Source: Daldinia sp. FL1419
Taxonomy: Eukaryota > Ascomycota > Sordariomycetes > Xylariales > Hypoxylaceae
Assembly (NCBI GenBank): GCA_025201765.1
Contig: MU623397.1
Span: forward strand, 62,001-126,000
Reading direction: 5' to 3'
Length of the DNA: 64,000 bases
Below the pieces are notes generated by a model. That model ran no database searches, was not told the DNA's origin, and saw only the letters and a program-made list of their open reading frames with translations. The translations under genes were made by a program, and so were the position numbers. Every line of letters begins with the position of its first letter. The stretch's first letter is position 1. Below, one piece after another: positions 46,407-56,742 of the stretch.

Positions 46407-48313
46407 ATGGACGAGATCAAACACGAACCTCGACGGCGCGGTAGCGCAAATAATAGTATTGCCCTTCAAGACGATGCTATTGCGCTAGAGCACCTAGGGC
46501 ATAAGCAGGAACTCAAGCGCAACTTTTCTATGATCTCCATGTTGGGACTCGCCTTTGCCATCCTCAACACCTGGACCGCCCTCGCCGCTTCTATTACCCT
46601 TGCTTTACCTTCCGGCGGTCCTAGCGCCGTTGTCTGGGGACTTCTCGTCGCTGGCGTTTGCAACATGTGTCTCGCCGCATCCCTAGCCGAGTTCCTTTCT
46701 GCATGGCCGACCGCTGGAGGGCAATACCATTGGGCAGCCATCGTCGCTTGGAAGAACTGGAGCCGCAGCATTAGCTATGCGACCGGCTGGATCAACGTCA
46801 GCGGTTGGGTTGCGTTAACAGCTACTGGTGGCTTGCTCGGCAGCTCGTTTATCGTAAATATCATTTCGTTGCTGCACCCCGACTATGAGGCAGAATCCTG
46901 GCACCAATTCCTCATCTATATTGGATTTACACTGATCGCGCTCGTCATCAATGCTTTCTCGACGCGCCTACTTCCGCTCTTCACCAAGGCTGCCTTCTTT
47001 TGGAGCCTTACGGGGTTTGTAGTGATTAGTATCACAATATTGGCTTGCTCATCACCCGAATATCAGAGCGGCGAGTTCGTGTATGGTGAGTTCATTAACG
47101 AAGTTGGCTGGCCCGACGGTCTGGCTTGGTTATTAGGACTGCTCCAGGGCGCCTTCGCGCTCACGGGGTTTGATGCTGTCGCCCATATGATTGAAGAAAT
47201 CCCGCAGCCACATATAAAGGGGCCACGCATCATGATGGCTTGCATTGGTATTGGAAGTAGGTAATATCATAATCCCTTCCCTTCCCCTCCCGTTAGCTTG
47301 TCTGAAGAACCAAAAACATTTAGCCGGTTCGATGACCCAAAAGATACTGTCTTTAGGGTATCTAAGCTTGATCCAAAAAGAAAAAAAAAAACTATGTTAA
47401 GAAATGATAACTAACCTAGTGTTCAAGTGGTAACCGGCTTCATATTCTTGAGCTGTCTGCTCTTCTGCGTAAACGATATTAACGCAGTAATCGAATCGAG
47501 AGCGGGGCCCCTGCTTCAGATATTCATGGATGCAACGCGCAATCCAGCAGGCAGCGTATGCCTACTTATGTTCCCGCTTGTATGTATGTTATTTACGAGC
47601 ACAACGTTGATGACGACAAGCAGTCGCATGTCATATGCCTTTGCTAGAGACCGTGGGCTCCCTTTTAGCAGAGTATTTGCGCAAGTTCATCCGCGTCTAG
47701 ATGTTCCGTTGAACGCGTTGCTGTGGACTGCTGCTTGGGTAGTGGTATTCGGATGTATTTTTCTTGGATCTACCAGCACGTTTAACGCCATTACGTCGGC
47801 CTCCGTTGTCGCTTTAGGTGTTACATATGCTATCCCACCGCTTATTAACGTTCTTCGCGGGCGTAAGATGTTGCCAGAAAAGCGGGCGTTTAAGCTACCG
47901 GGAGTCCTAGGCTGGATTACGAATCTTGTGAGTATCCCCGCGGTGGTTCTCACGCATATTTGCGTCCCTACGGCCACCCAATTTTATTCTCTTACTACCG
48001 CAAAGATCATTTCATCAGCTAACACTGGCGGGTGAAATAGGTCGGCATAGGTTGGACGATCCTGACTACGGTTCTGTTCGTCTTCCCACCCGAAATACCT
48101 GTTACGAGCGAAAACATGAACTATTGTATCGTGGCGTTTGGGGTGATCTTGTTGATTGCCGTAATCACATGGATATTTGACGGCCGCAAGAATTACACGG
48201 GACCGCATGTAGACGTGCAAGGACTAGAAGGGCAGGTTGAGGGTGTAGAAGCCGTGCTCGAACAGCCAAGCGATGCTAGTGATATGGCTAAGGGTGCCAG
48301 CTTAGAGGGCTAA
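46407..48313 (+). CDS. Amino acid/choline permease, APC superfamily (HNM1/GABA-type)
   Basis: Three exons: 46407-47256, 47428-47927, 48041-48313, about 540 aa. Introns are 171 and 113 bp; the last acceptor (GAAATAG) follows an AGCTAAC branch point. The N-terminal hydrophilic 40 residues are followed by about 12 membrane segments. Signature stretches are FSMISMLGLAFAILNTWTAL, GGPSAVVWGLLVAGVCNMCL, LAEFLSAWPTAGGQYHWAA (amino acid/choline/GABA transporter consensus), GFDAVAHMIEEI and FNAITSASVVALGVTYAIPP. This places it in the fungal choline/GABA/polyamine permease family. Plasma membrane uptake is expected; substrate is not decidable. The first intron's acceptor could alternatively be at 47419, giving a slightly longer loop. 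Confidence 0.87.
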
Positions 48314-49421
48314 GAACGTGCTTTTAAGCTTAGGTAGCATTAGAGAGGGTTTCCTAGATGGCGGGCTTACGGGCTTAGATAAAAAGTATATACCTAGGTA
48401 CTTATAGCATAGTAGCATTGCCGGCAGGTTTATAGAACAATTGTATAAAGCATTGACTATAACAATAATTTATATTTTTAAGATGATAAGAGACAAGACG
48501 AACTTGAGGGCAAATATCGATGGAGGATGTTACAAATACGCATGAAAGATGATGTATAGAATAAGACACGCACGTGTATTGATTTTATGCATTATCAGCG
48601 ACGACAACGATGATGATGTTGTAGAATTAAAGAATTGCTAACCAATAGTTGTCTCCTTGGCTGTGGAATACTCCCCCACTAGTGGCATAAATGCCCCGAA
48701 GCAGCTAACCTAACCTAGTTGTCTTCCCCACGACAAGCGTCAAGCTGGGGCAGCCAGGGGAGCCAGGACAGCTCACATGCTAGCTGAGCCGAGGTTAGGG
48801 TACCTATGTAAGTACGTACTGTAGGTATTGTATTGTACAATACAACACATTAGCAGGTACTGTAGGTACATATCATTAGCATGTAATTTTACGTAGTGGG
48901 ACATGGAAGGTCCTGCACATGAAAAATGAAAAGTGTAAGGTACGACCTTGACCTTATGCTTTTTCATGCTAGACGCGATAAGTTATTTCTTTATTTTTCT
49001 CTATCCCTCCTTCACAATACCCCAAGACTCCTCCACATTCGATTTACCATCGTCATCATTATCATCCCAAGATAATTATCGATGTTTGTTCGTACCATTC
49101 GATTTGTGGCATGCCCTACCACTACCACTACCACTATATCTTCAACAGGGTGATCGCCCACTAATACTTCTTCCGTTTGGACTCGTCAGGAGGTCCCGAC
49201 CTAGCGGGCGCGACGTCGTATTGCAGCACTCGAATTGAAATGGTTCAGCGACTCACGCGTTGAGCTGAAGAAAAATCTCCTGCACGTCTTCTGCAGATTT
49301 TAGGAATAATACGAAAGCTGAATAGCCAATCCTCATCATTTAATAATTAATCGACTCTACAACCCGAATTCTGGTTGGGCACTAATATCCCGACAATACT
49401 GCCCACGGGTACCCGGATACT
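48314..49421. other. Intergenic between permease and TMEM135-like genes
   Basis: It holds an inverted-repeat word GTATTGTATTGTACAATAC at about 48825-48843, GTACCTA words, and a CCACTA tandem near 49119-49136. Open frames at 48773-48967 and 48948-49238 have no motif. Confidence 0.5.
48821..48848. repeat. Inverted-repeat word shared with 56181-56213
   Basis: The 16-mer GTAGGTATTGTATTGT followed by ACAATAC gives a small palindrome. The same 16-mer recurs at 56181 next to a second gene's 3' flank. Confidence 0.7.
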
Positions 49422-51323
49422 ATGGCAACCGAATCAGGTCCTTCTAGGCTTCCTACCCTCCCTCCCCTCGAGATTCCAAACCACCCCGACGCCGTATCAC
49501 GACCTAGAGCAAATTCTAAGCCGAAACCTAGATCGGTAGCCGATCCCGTTCTTCGCAATGCTTTGAGATATACCATTTCGGCTCGTGAATACGAGACCCT
49601 CCACAGATATGTTTTATCGCGGTCACGTCTCTTAAAAAAGAGAATGCCAAGCGTAAACGCTGTCGAGAGATATATGGACGGTGATAGAAGAGAATCAGTA
49701 TCCGATCGTGATGCTGGTAGAGGCAAAGGAAAGGAGAGAGCCTCAAATAGAGGCGTCGGTAGGGGAGATACCTACAACACACGTACCATCAGGGATGCTC
49801 TACGTGTGTTCATTGCAACCGGACTAGGGATGAGAGCTTACGAAGTCATACTGGCAAAACTAAAAGCACAGAAAGGGTAAGCCTTCAAATATCCTTTAGG
49901 ATTCAATCGTGACCGGTGTTGACTCGCTTTTAGACCTACGACAAAGAGACAGCCGTTTTATAAGTCTTCCGGTCTCCGACTATCGTTGTCCTTATCTACC
50001 ATACTGCTCCTTTACCGCCTCCTGTTTCGCTTCCTAAGCCGATTGCGAGCACATTTACTAGACGCATCGGCAGCACCCTTCCGTAATCGTAATCCCAAGA
50101 CCTACCAGACCTTAACATCGCCATACGCACCAGCGGTCGGAGCCAGTTTGGCGGGGCTAGCCCTGGGCATATATCCTTCCCAGCAGCTGCGAGTGACGAT
50201 AGCCATCGCAGCCATCTTCCGCGCCCTGGAATTCGGCTGGAATCTGTGCGAGGATCAAGGTCTGATATGGGGTTGGAAGACTCGGGCTGGTGGGAAAGGA
50301 GTCGTCAAGCGAGAGCGGCCTTGGTGGTGGGGGAGCTGGATGCTTCAGCCCTTTGCTTTTGGGCAGCTCTTACACGCCGTTGTCTTTGACCGAGAATCTT
50401 CTCCGGGAGGTTTTGTTGACTTCATATGGAAGAGCACCACTACTTACATTCATAAAGCCCCGGAGAATCTCCCCGCTGGAATCAAATGGCCAGACGTGTG
50501 GGAGATTACCGATAATCTGGCCCGGATGGCTAAACTAAATTGGCCGTATGCTAAAAACTTCCTACCGCTGTCCAATGACAAAAGATACTAATACTTCTCC
50601 AGGCCGTTTGTCTCACCGACTTTGTTCCCAGATCAGCCAACTCTACCCTCCTCTCTAGCCGCAGTTGCCCCTCTGACCGCACGGGCTCACCCTCTCATCA
50701 ATTCTCTTAGCTGCGCTACCCTACATCCTTCCGATCCCTCGTGCCTTCGCACTTATCTGGCCTTCTGGGTGCGCTCGTTTCCGCGTATGGGTCGTTTCTT
50801 CCTTCTTTTCTATTCCGTACTCATGCTACCACGCTACAAACTCCTTTATAACTCGCCACTGTACCTCTTAAACCGCCTGCTATCGAGAGTACTCCGCGTT
50901 TCGACCTTCGCGACGGGGGCTATCTCAACGGCATGGGCAAGCATTTGCTTCTTCCAGACCTGGTTCCCACGCACATTCCTACCGACCCAAAGGTTCTTCT
51001 TGGGTGGGTTCCTAGCAGGCCTTTGGGCTTGGGTAGAACGTAAGGAGGGCCGAGGCGTGTTCTTATACAGCGCACGAGCGAGTGTGGACTCGTTGTGGAA
51101 AGTGGGTGCCAAGCGTCGTTGGTGGCGCGCCATGAAGGGAGGCGACGTGTGGGTATTCGTATTGGCACTTGCTATCACGGGTGTCGTATACGAAAGGGAT
51201 GCGCGGGCTATCCGCGAGAGCCGAGTACGGAAGGCGCTCAGCTGGGTTCGTGGTACAGAATTCAGAGACTGGGGATTGGAGGACGAAGATGAGATAGCGG
51301 AAGATGACGGCAAAGAAGATTAG
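49422..51323 (+). CDS. TMEM135-like integral membrane protein
   Basis: Three exons: 49422-49876, 49934-50545, 50603-51323, giving 595 aa; both introns are 57 bp, GT...AG, and the second has an ATACTAATAC branch site. The N-terminal 150 residues are hydrophilic and helical (VADPVLRNALRYTISAREYE). After that come several hydrophobic segments (STILLLYRLLFRFLSRL; SPYAPAVGASLAGLALGIYP; FRALEFGWNLCE; LQPFAFGQLLHAVVFD), a segment with a conserved Cys pair (SCATLHPSDPSCLRTYLAFW), and paired helices near the end. This organisation matches fungal relatives of animal TMEM135, linked to peroxisomes and mitochondrial dynamics. Family assignment is from pattern recognition; location in the fungus is inferred. 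The last 20 residues are acidic. Confidence 0.72.
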
Positions 51324-52086
51324 GAAACAGGCACAATAGGAATTGCGGGGTTTCTCAGCCGCTGAATGGCGATATTAATGAGTAATGACGGGATGAGATA
51401 TGACTGCTCAATTGTATACCTAGTTAACTTGAGTGAGATGTGTTAGATACCATTAATCGGTGCATAATGGCCAATGGCCCCCTTCCAAAGACAACGCATC
51501 AAGGGATCATGTTCCATCTAGTGTAAATGCCCGGGAGGCTACCTATTCATAGAAGAGTAGAATAACTAAGGCTCTATATGTACCTAGGTATTTGAGGCCA
51601 ACTTGATAGATCAACTTTCACTCCTATAAACAGATCCCTAACAGGGACGAGGGATGAGAGATGACCTTTCCAATTTAATCACGGCCTCCAATATATGCTT
51701 TGTCCTTACCTATTATATTCGGCTTTATACAAAATTTCAAGCTTCAAGTATCATAATTCGTCCCACCTACAGGTATCGCCACTCTAGTCGTCGCCCTTGC
51801 ACTCCTGAAGTCACATCAAGTTTTATAACGCGTAGCCACAGTGAATGCGTCTGGTCTTAAGCGCCTCATATGTTTGAGTGATTATTCTAAGTTGGTATAA
51901 GGTGATGAAGATAAAACTAGAATTCTCGCCTCTATCATAGGAGGTCGAATTTCGTGCTTCCTAAAATCAATGACTGTTCGTTCCTGATCGACTGGCAAAA
52001 TAAAGGATACGATGACGATTAGAATACCCATAGCTACAGCACAGCGATGGTTGGAGCAAACGCCATAAATATATCATACGCAAGAC
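51324..52086. other. Intergenic, no gene found
   Basis: 760 bp. A 68-codon frame at 51654-51860 has no motif. Contains GTACCTAGGTA near 51581. Confidence 0.5.
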
Positions 52087-52596
52087 ATGGGTATGCTTCA
52101 TTTATATAACATCGAGAATGAATTATTGAGGCTACGTAAAACTAGGGAAACCCTATCCGTAAAAGTTCTTGTCCTCAAAAGTGATACTCCCGCGCCAGAA
52201 TACTCAAAAATGAGGCCTAAAATGAGACACACAAAACGAAACACGATCAAAGCGACCTTCCGCGAATACGCTACGTCGCCCAAGGCTCAATCCACACAGG
52301 GTCAAGCATCACCGGGCACGGCATCCGGCGTAGCACCTCATAACACTAACCCAAGCGGCGCATCATCGGACGAGCAACATATGAAAAAGAAACGGGCGAC
52401 CGGCGCTACCGCCTCACCGGACTCGGAAAGCCTTGCACGACCCGTAAGCGATCCTTCAGCTTCAGGTGTTAGGCATCAAGAAGAACACGGGGGAGCTGCT
52501 CAGGCGATGAAACAAGGCCAGGAAAAGCCGGACGAAGAGAAGAGGAAAGCAGTTGAGGATATGGGGAAGAGGCCTTTGGATAAAGGCAATCAATAA
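52087..52596 (+). CDS. Small hydrophilic protein, unknown function
   Basis: A 169-aa frame. The first 60 residues are basic with few acids (MRPKMRHTKRNTIKATFREYATS) and could be a mitochondrial-type presequence if the true start is internal. The rest is very hydrophilic, rich in Ser, Ala, Gly, Glu and Lys with no cysteine (ASPGTASGVAPHNTNPSGAS; KKRATGATASPDSESLARP), like the small disordered proteins often seen in fungi. I recognise no named family. An upstream exon cannot be excluded. Confidence 0.5.
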   Translation: MGMLHLYNIENELLRLRKTRETLSVKVLVLKSDTPAPEYSKMRPKMRHTKRNTIKATFREYATSPKAQSTQGQASPGTASGVAPHNTNPSGASSDEQHMKKKRATGATASPDSESLARPVSDPSASGVRHQEEHGGAAQAMKQGQEKPDEEKRKAVEDMGKRPLDKGNQ

Positions 52597-53953
52597 AGCA
52601 AACCTCCAAATATGGCAGCAGGGAGAAGGATTGGTCAGAGAACTTCGAACGGCATACAACGAGATCTTGCTATAATAGTGTCAATGGTCAATTAACTGGA
52701 ATATACAAATACTCCAAATTGTTCAGGGGCTCCTAACTAGGAGGGGAGGGAGCGAAATCAAAGCTCGAGCGGATCGTCTCGACGCCGATTCGATATACTC
52801 AAAGACACAAATGCGAGGAAGGCGATGTAATATAATTCGGATGGGCAGCGATGATAGGTAAATATCGCGGCAGCCATAGAGGTAGGCTATCATGGTAGAC
52901 ATAATCGATATTTTCGTTTAAGACTTGAGACGATGCAACGAATCGCCCAGTATGAAATCATATTCGGGCTAAATGGCCGACTTATAAGTTATAGTTGCCC
53001 AAGACAAATAGAAGTATTTATTAGTGTAGGGCAACCTAGCCTCCTAGGACGGGGGTTATTTGGAATGAACGTTTAAGGGGTATGGTGATTATTATATGTA
53101 GGTAGCTAAGACTCATTAATACGTTGGCAATTGTAGCGATGAACGTAGCACGTAGGCGTAGAGACTTATAAGTGGTAAATACAAACATCTACGGATACGA
53201 ATGTAGGGGCATCATGTCATGTCACATAATGATAGGTATTTATATGACTCGTACAATCCTGTACATTAATACCTAGTCATGCCGTCTTGCTTCTAAGATT
53301 ACAGCTTCCCCAATCTACACCGGTGGCAAGCGAACCCCGTCGGATGAGGTTGGAATTAACCCAATATAGCGGCTTTTGGCACCATTCTTCGAAACCAAAA
53401 ATCGGCCCCCTAGATGGTTGAGCTAAAATGAGCATCTCGCTATACGACCCAGCAAATCAGCATCGAAGACACAACTCTACACCGGCAGACCGGTCATAAA
53501 CAGCAAGCTATGGACGTCCCCGTCTAGCGCGACCGCATAACGCTGGCTGGGTGGTGGAGATTCTAGCAGGTAACTAACCACGACATTACCTCCAATGTAC
53601 CATTCACAGTCGGCCCGGGCAGCATGCTACGTAGTTGGAGAGTGGCATCGTCTGCACGCTATGACGATGAGAACTGATGGAGAGCGACGGCGACTAATGG
53701 AGAACTTTGCGGTCGTCTAAGGTTCTATACCCTCGCCGCTCCGTCTTAGAAAGCGACGATGCAGACAGACGTGCATTGGGTTTTCAGTATTGCCAAGTCA
53801 AGACTTGTGACGAGTATCCTTGGCTACAAAGACCACCTCTGTTTTTAATAATTAAACACTATTGGCCAATTACTCTCAGCCTCATCGTCCTGTCTCATCA
53901 GTCGATTTCAATCTGAGACACCTAACGAATACGTGCTACTTGGTAGAAAGGAC
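52597..53953. other. Intergenic, no gene found
   Basis: 1.36 kb. Frames at 53707-53916 and 53862-54098 have no motif and overlap the pseudogene in another frame. Confidence 0.45.
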
Positions 53954-54376
53954 ATGGCACCTCCGCACGTCCCGGAATTGCTATAGAACATCATCTCCCA
54001 ATTCCGCCCGTATTTACAGCATCAAAATCTCCTTCTCGCTCCTTAGAAAGCCCGAGTCATTCACTATAAAATCCAGGGTCTCGATATCCACCTACTAGAT
54101 CTAGAGAAACCCTCCCCGCCGACGCCCTTATTGCTACCTCGTCCAATAGAATCTAATAGAAGCTCGGACTGGCGCACCTCGCTCCACAAAGAGACGCCAA
54201 GGGAGCAGCCTAGTTTCCGGCTCCTTCAGGTTACATCACAGGAATGGTGTCTCATTGTTCCAATCCGCACAGAGGAACCAGATATGGTGAACGACCTACT
54301 TAAGATTCCTATTCCCATGCTCTTCTCGTCGATTATGAGAGTAGTTAGACTATTCGTCGATCCTTTCCCTCGATAG
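53954..54376 (+). pseudogene. Broken gene fragment with two in-frame TAG codons
   Basis: One frame stays coding-like from ATG 53954 (MAPPHVPELL) to TGA-free end TAG at 54374-54376, about 140 codons. It is interrupted only by TAG at 53984-53986 and TAG at 54044-54046; both could be CAG Gln codons changed by one C-to-T transition. The last 81 codons are fully open (RLLQVTSQEWCLIVPIRTEE; LFVDPFPR). I do not recognise the family. The fragment stops 48 bp before the GH30 start codon on the same strand, so it occupies the GH30 promoter. It could instead be a chance frame, but the length of the conserved frame is unusual. Confidence 0.4.
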
Positions 54377-54424
54377 GTTCGAAGCCGGCTTGATAGAGAT
54401 AATCACCTTACCCGGATAGACAAT

Positions 54425-55938
54425 ATGTTATTCGGGATTATTAGTCTTCTCGCCGGGCAGGCACTTGCTTCCCCTTCACATTTCTCTGCTAGGGCTGGTC
54501 AAGCATCACCTCAAGCATATGCTTCCTCCTCAGATCTCAAATATAAGCTAAGCGCTGTTGACGCTCCCGTGTCCGGTGAGGGCAACCCCGGGGGTGCATC
54601 GACGTGGAGCTTAAGCATCGACGACACTGAAGCCGGATACAAGCAAAAGATCAACGGTTTTGGGGGCTCTATAACGGACGCTACCGTTACAGTCATTGGG
54701 GCGCTCTCGGGTGATAAGCGATCTCAGCTTTTAAGGGAGTTGGTGACACCGGACGGAGCCAACTTCGGCTTGCTGCGCCATACCATTGCCGCATCGGACT
54801 TGTCGGGGCCGCCCGCTTATACGTACGATGATAGCAACGGCAATGCGGATCCGAATCTTGGCAATTTTAACCTTGGAGATAGGGGAACGGCAATGGCGAA
54901 ATTACTGAGCGAGATAAAAAGTATCCGCTCCGATGCCACCATCTTTGGGAGCCCGTGGAGCGCACCAGGCTGGATGAAACTGAATAGGGTAGGAATTCCG
55001 TTGGCTTGAACAGCAAAGGGATATTCGCTCACAGTCTTGTATAGGTCCTTACTGGGAACGCGGACAACAATTGGCTTGATTCGCAATACTATAGCCAGTA
55101 TGCCGAATACTTTGTGAAATATCTTCAAGCCTACGCGGGATATGGCGTCACGATCGATGCCGTTACTATTCAGAACGAGCCCTTGAATAATCAGGGAGGC
55201 GGCCACGTAACGATGTATCAAAGCGCCGACGAAGCTGCCAAAGTGACGCACGATTACATCGGTCCAGCTCTACGCGCGGCCAACTTGAACACGCAAATCT
55301 GGGCGTACGATCACAACACGGATACGCCTAGCTACCCGCAGACCGTGATCGACGGAGCTGGCGAGTACGTTCAAGCAGCCGCATGGCACTGCTACGCAGG
55401 AAATCTGGACTGGACGGTCCTTAGCAATTTCCACGACGCAAACCCCAACAAGGCCCAATACATGACGGAGTGCTGGACTTCTCCCCAGACTTCGTGGTAT
55501 CAGTCTTCTAAGAACACGGTTGGGCCGTTGCAGAACTGGGCCGAAGGATCGCTAATGTGGACTCTGGGAACGTGGACAGAGGCGGCAGACGGCACCTTTG
55601 GGCCGTATATCAAGGGAGGATGCGCAACGTGCCGCGGCTTGTTCGTGGTGGACCAGAACGCGGGCACGTACGAGTTTACTGTCGATTATTACATGCTGGC
55701 GCAGTATTCCAAGTTTATCCCCAAAGGTGCGACTATCCTAAGCGGCTCTGGTAGCTACAGTTACGACGGGTATTCGGGCGTGCAGTCGGTTGCTTCGAAG
55801 AACCCGGACGGCACCCGTACCGTCGTGATCGAGAATACCTTCAGCAACGATGTTTATGTTACGCTGAATACTACTAGCGGAGAGACGTGGAATGGTAATC
55901 TCCTAGCGAATAGTGTTACGACTTGGATCTTGCCGTGA
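54425..55938 (+). CDS. Secreted glycoside hydrolase family 30 (endo-beta-1,6-glucanase type)
   Basis: Two exons, 54425-54988 and 55045-55938, giving 485 aa; the 56-bp intron starts GTAGGA and keeps phase 0 (NR/VLTG). A signal peptide covers residues 1-16 (LFGIISLLAGQALAS). The GH30 barrel shows INGFGGSITDA near residue 77, GSPWSAPGWMK before the intron, the acid/base Glu233 in TIQNEP and the nucleophile Glu330 in YMTECW, then the small beta domain ending TTWILP. Fungal enzymes of this subgroup hydrolyse beta-1,6-glucan or beta-1,6-galactan; I favour beta-1,6-glucanase but cannot separate them by eye. Extracellular. Confidence 0.9.
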
Positions 55939-55955
55939 GCCATGGTTTTTTTTTA

Positions 55956-56011
55956 TCCCTTTTTAAAAAAAATTTTTTTAAAAAAGGGAAAAAGGAAGGG
56001 GGGGGGGGGGG
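55956..56011. terminator. A/T hairpin followed by G14 run, 3' of GH30
   Basis: TCCCTTTTTAAAAAAA pairs with the following TTTTTTTAAAAAAGGGA, then G14 at 55998-56011. It begins 18 bp after the stop codon. It could affect 3' end formation, but it may equally be slippage-prone simple sequence. The direction of action is not clear. Confidence 0.3.
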
Positions 56012-56180
56012 TTGGAAGGTTTGGTTGATATAGGGAACATTCGAGGAAAGGAATTCTTGTAATTTCATTTTAGGTACCTTACTTATAAATATCTTGTACG
56101 TGTACAAACGTTAGCGTTGTATCTTGTATCGGCTAAGCTAAAATCTTACCTAATAGCGCACTTAGTAGGTACCTACGCAG

Positions 56181-56213
56181 GTAGGTATTGTATTGTGTTG
56201 TGTTGTACAATAC
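56181..56213. repeat. Inverted-repeat word, second copy
   Basis: GTAGGTATTGTATTGT, GTTGTGTTGT, then ACAATACC; GGTATTGT and ACAATACC pair. It shares 16 exact bases with 48821-48836. Confidence 0.7.
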
Positions 56214-56742
56214 CTAGGCAGCTGCTAGGTAAGTTTACAGCGCTATCAATTATCGTTAGGCATCTAATTTACATGTGCCTCGCCAACCTTCATTAACCTT
56301 CGTATAACATCAATCATAGGTAAAACTTGTCAGCTAATAAGTACGACGTTCTATTAACCAATCAAGCCATTCGGGTTTATCGAAGAATGGCTAACAAAAA
56401 TGCTACATCGTATTACCCGGCCTGATTGATATCCGTCGATCTCATCTCCTCCCACGCTCAGCTCTTTCGAATAGGGACGATCTAAACAATGTGTGTACGA
56501 ACAACAACAACAATATAAACATCAAATACCTACTTAATTGCTATCATACCCCAATGACTATGTATTACGCACTGGAAAATCCCAATCGGTCACTTCGATA
56601 CGTTTATAATATCAGCTTCAAGTTTAGCTTTGTATATAATCGCATCCGGAAAACCGAGACAAAAACATCAAGAATAGGTATTAAAGCCGCCAAAGTCAAC
56701 TGCCCCGCTGCTAGGGATTCAAAATAAACATTGATTCCCTCC

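Larger units (their letters stand above)
55939..56742. other. Convergent intergenic between GH30 and FMO genes
   Basis: It contains a hairpin and G run just after the GH30 stop, GTAGGTACCTACGCAGGTAGG near 56166-56185 and the inverted word at 56181-56213. The 78-codon frame at 56491-56727 has no motif and sits in the 3' flank of the FMO gene. Confidence 0.5.
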
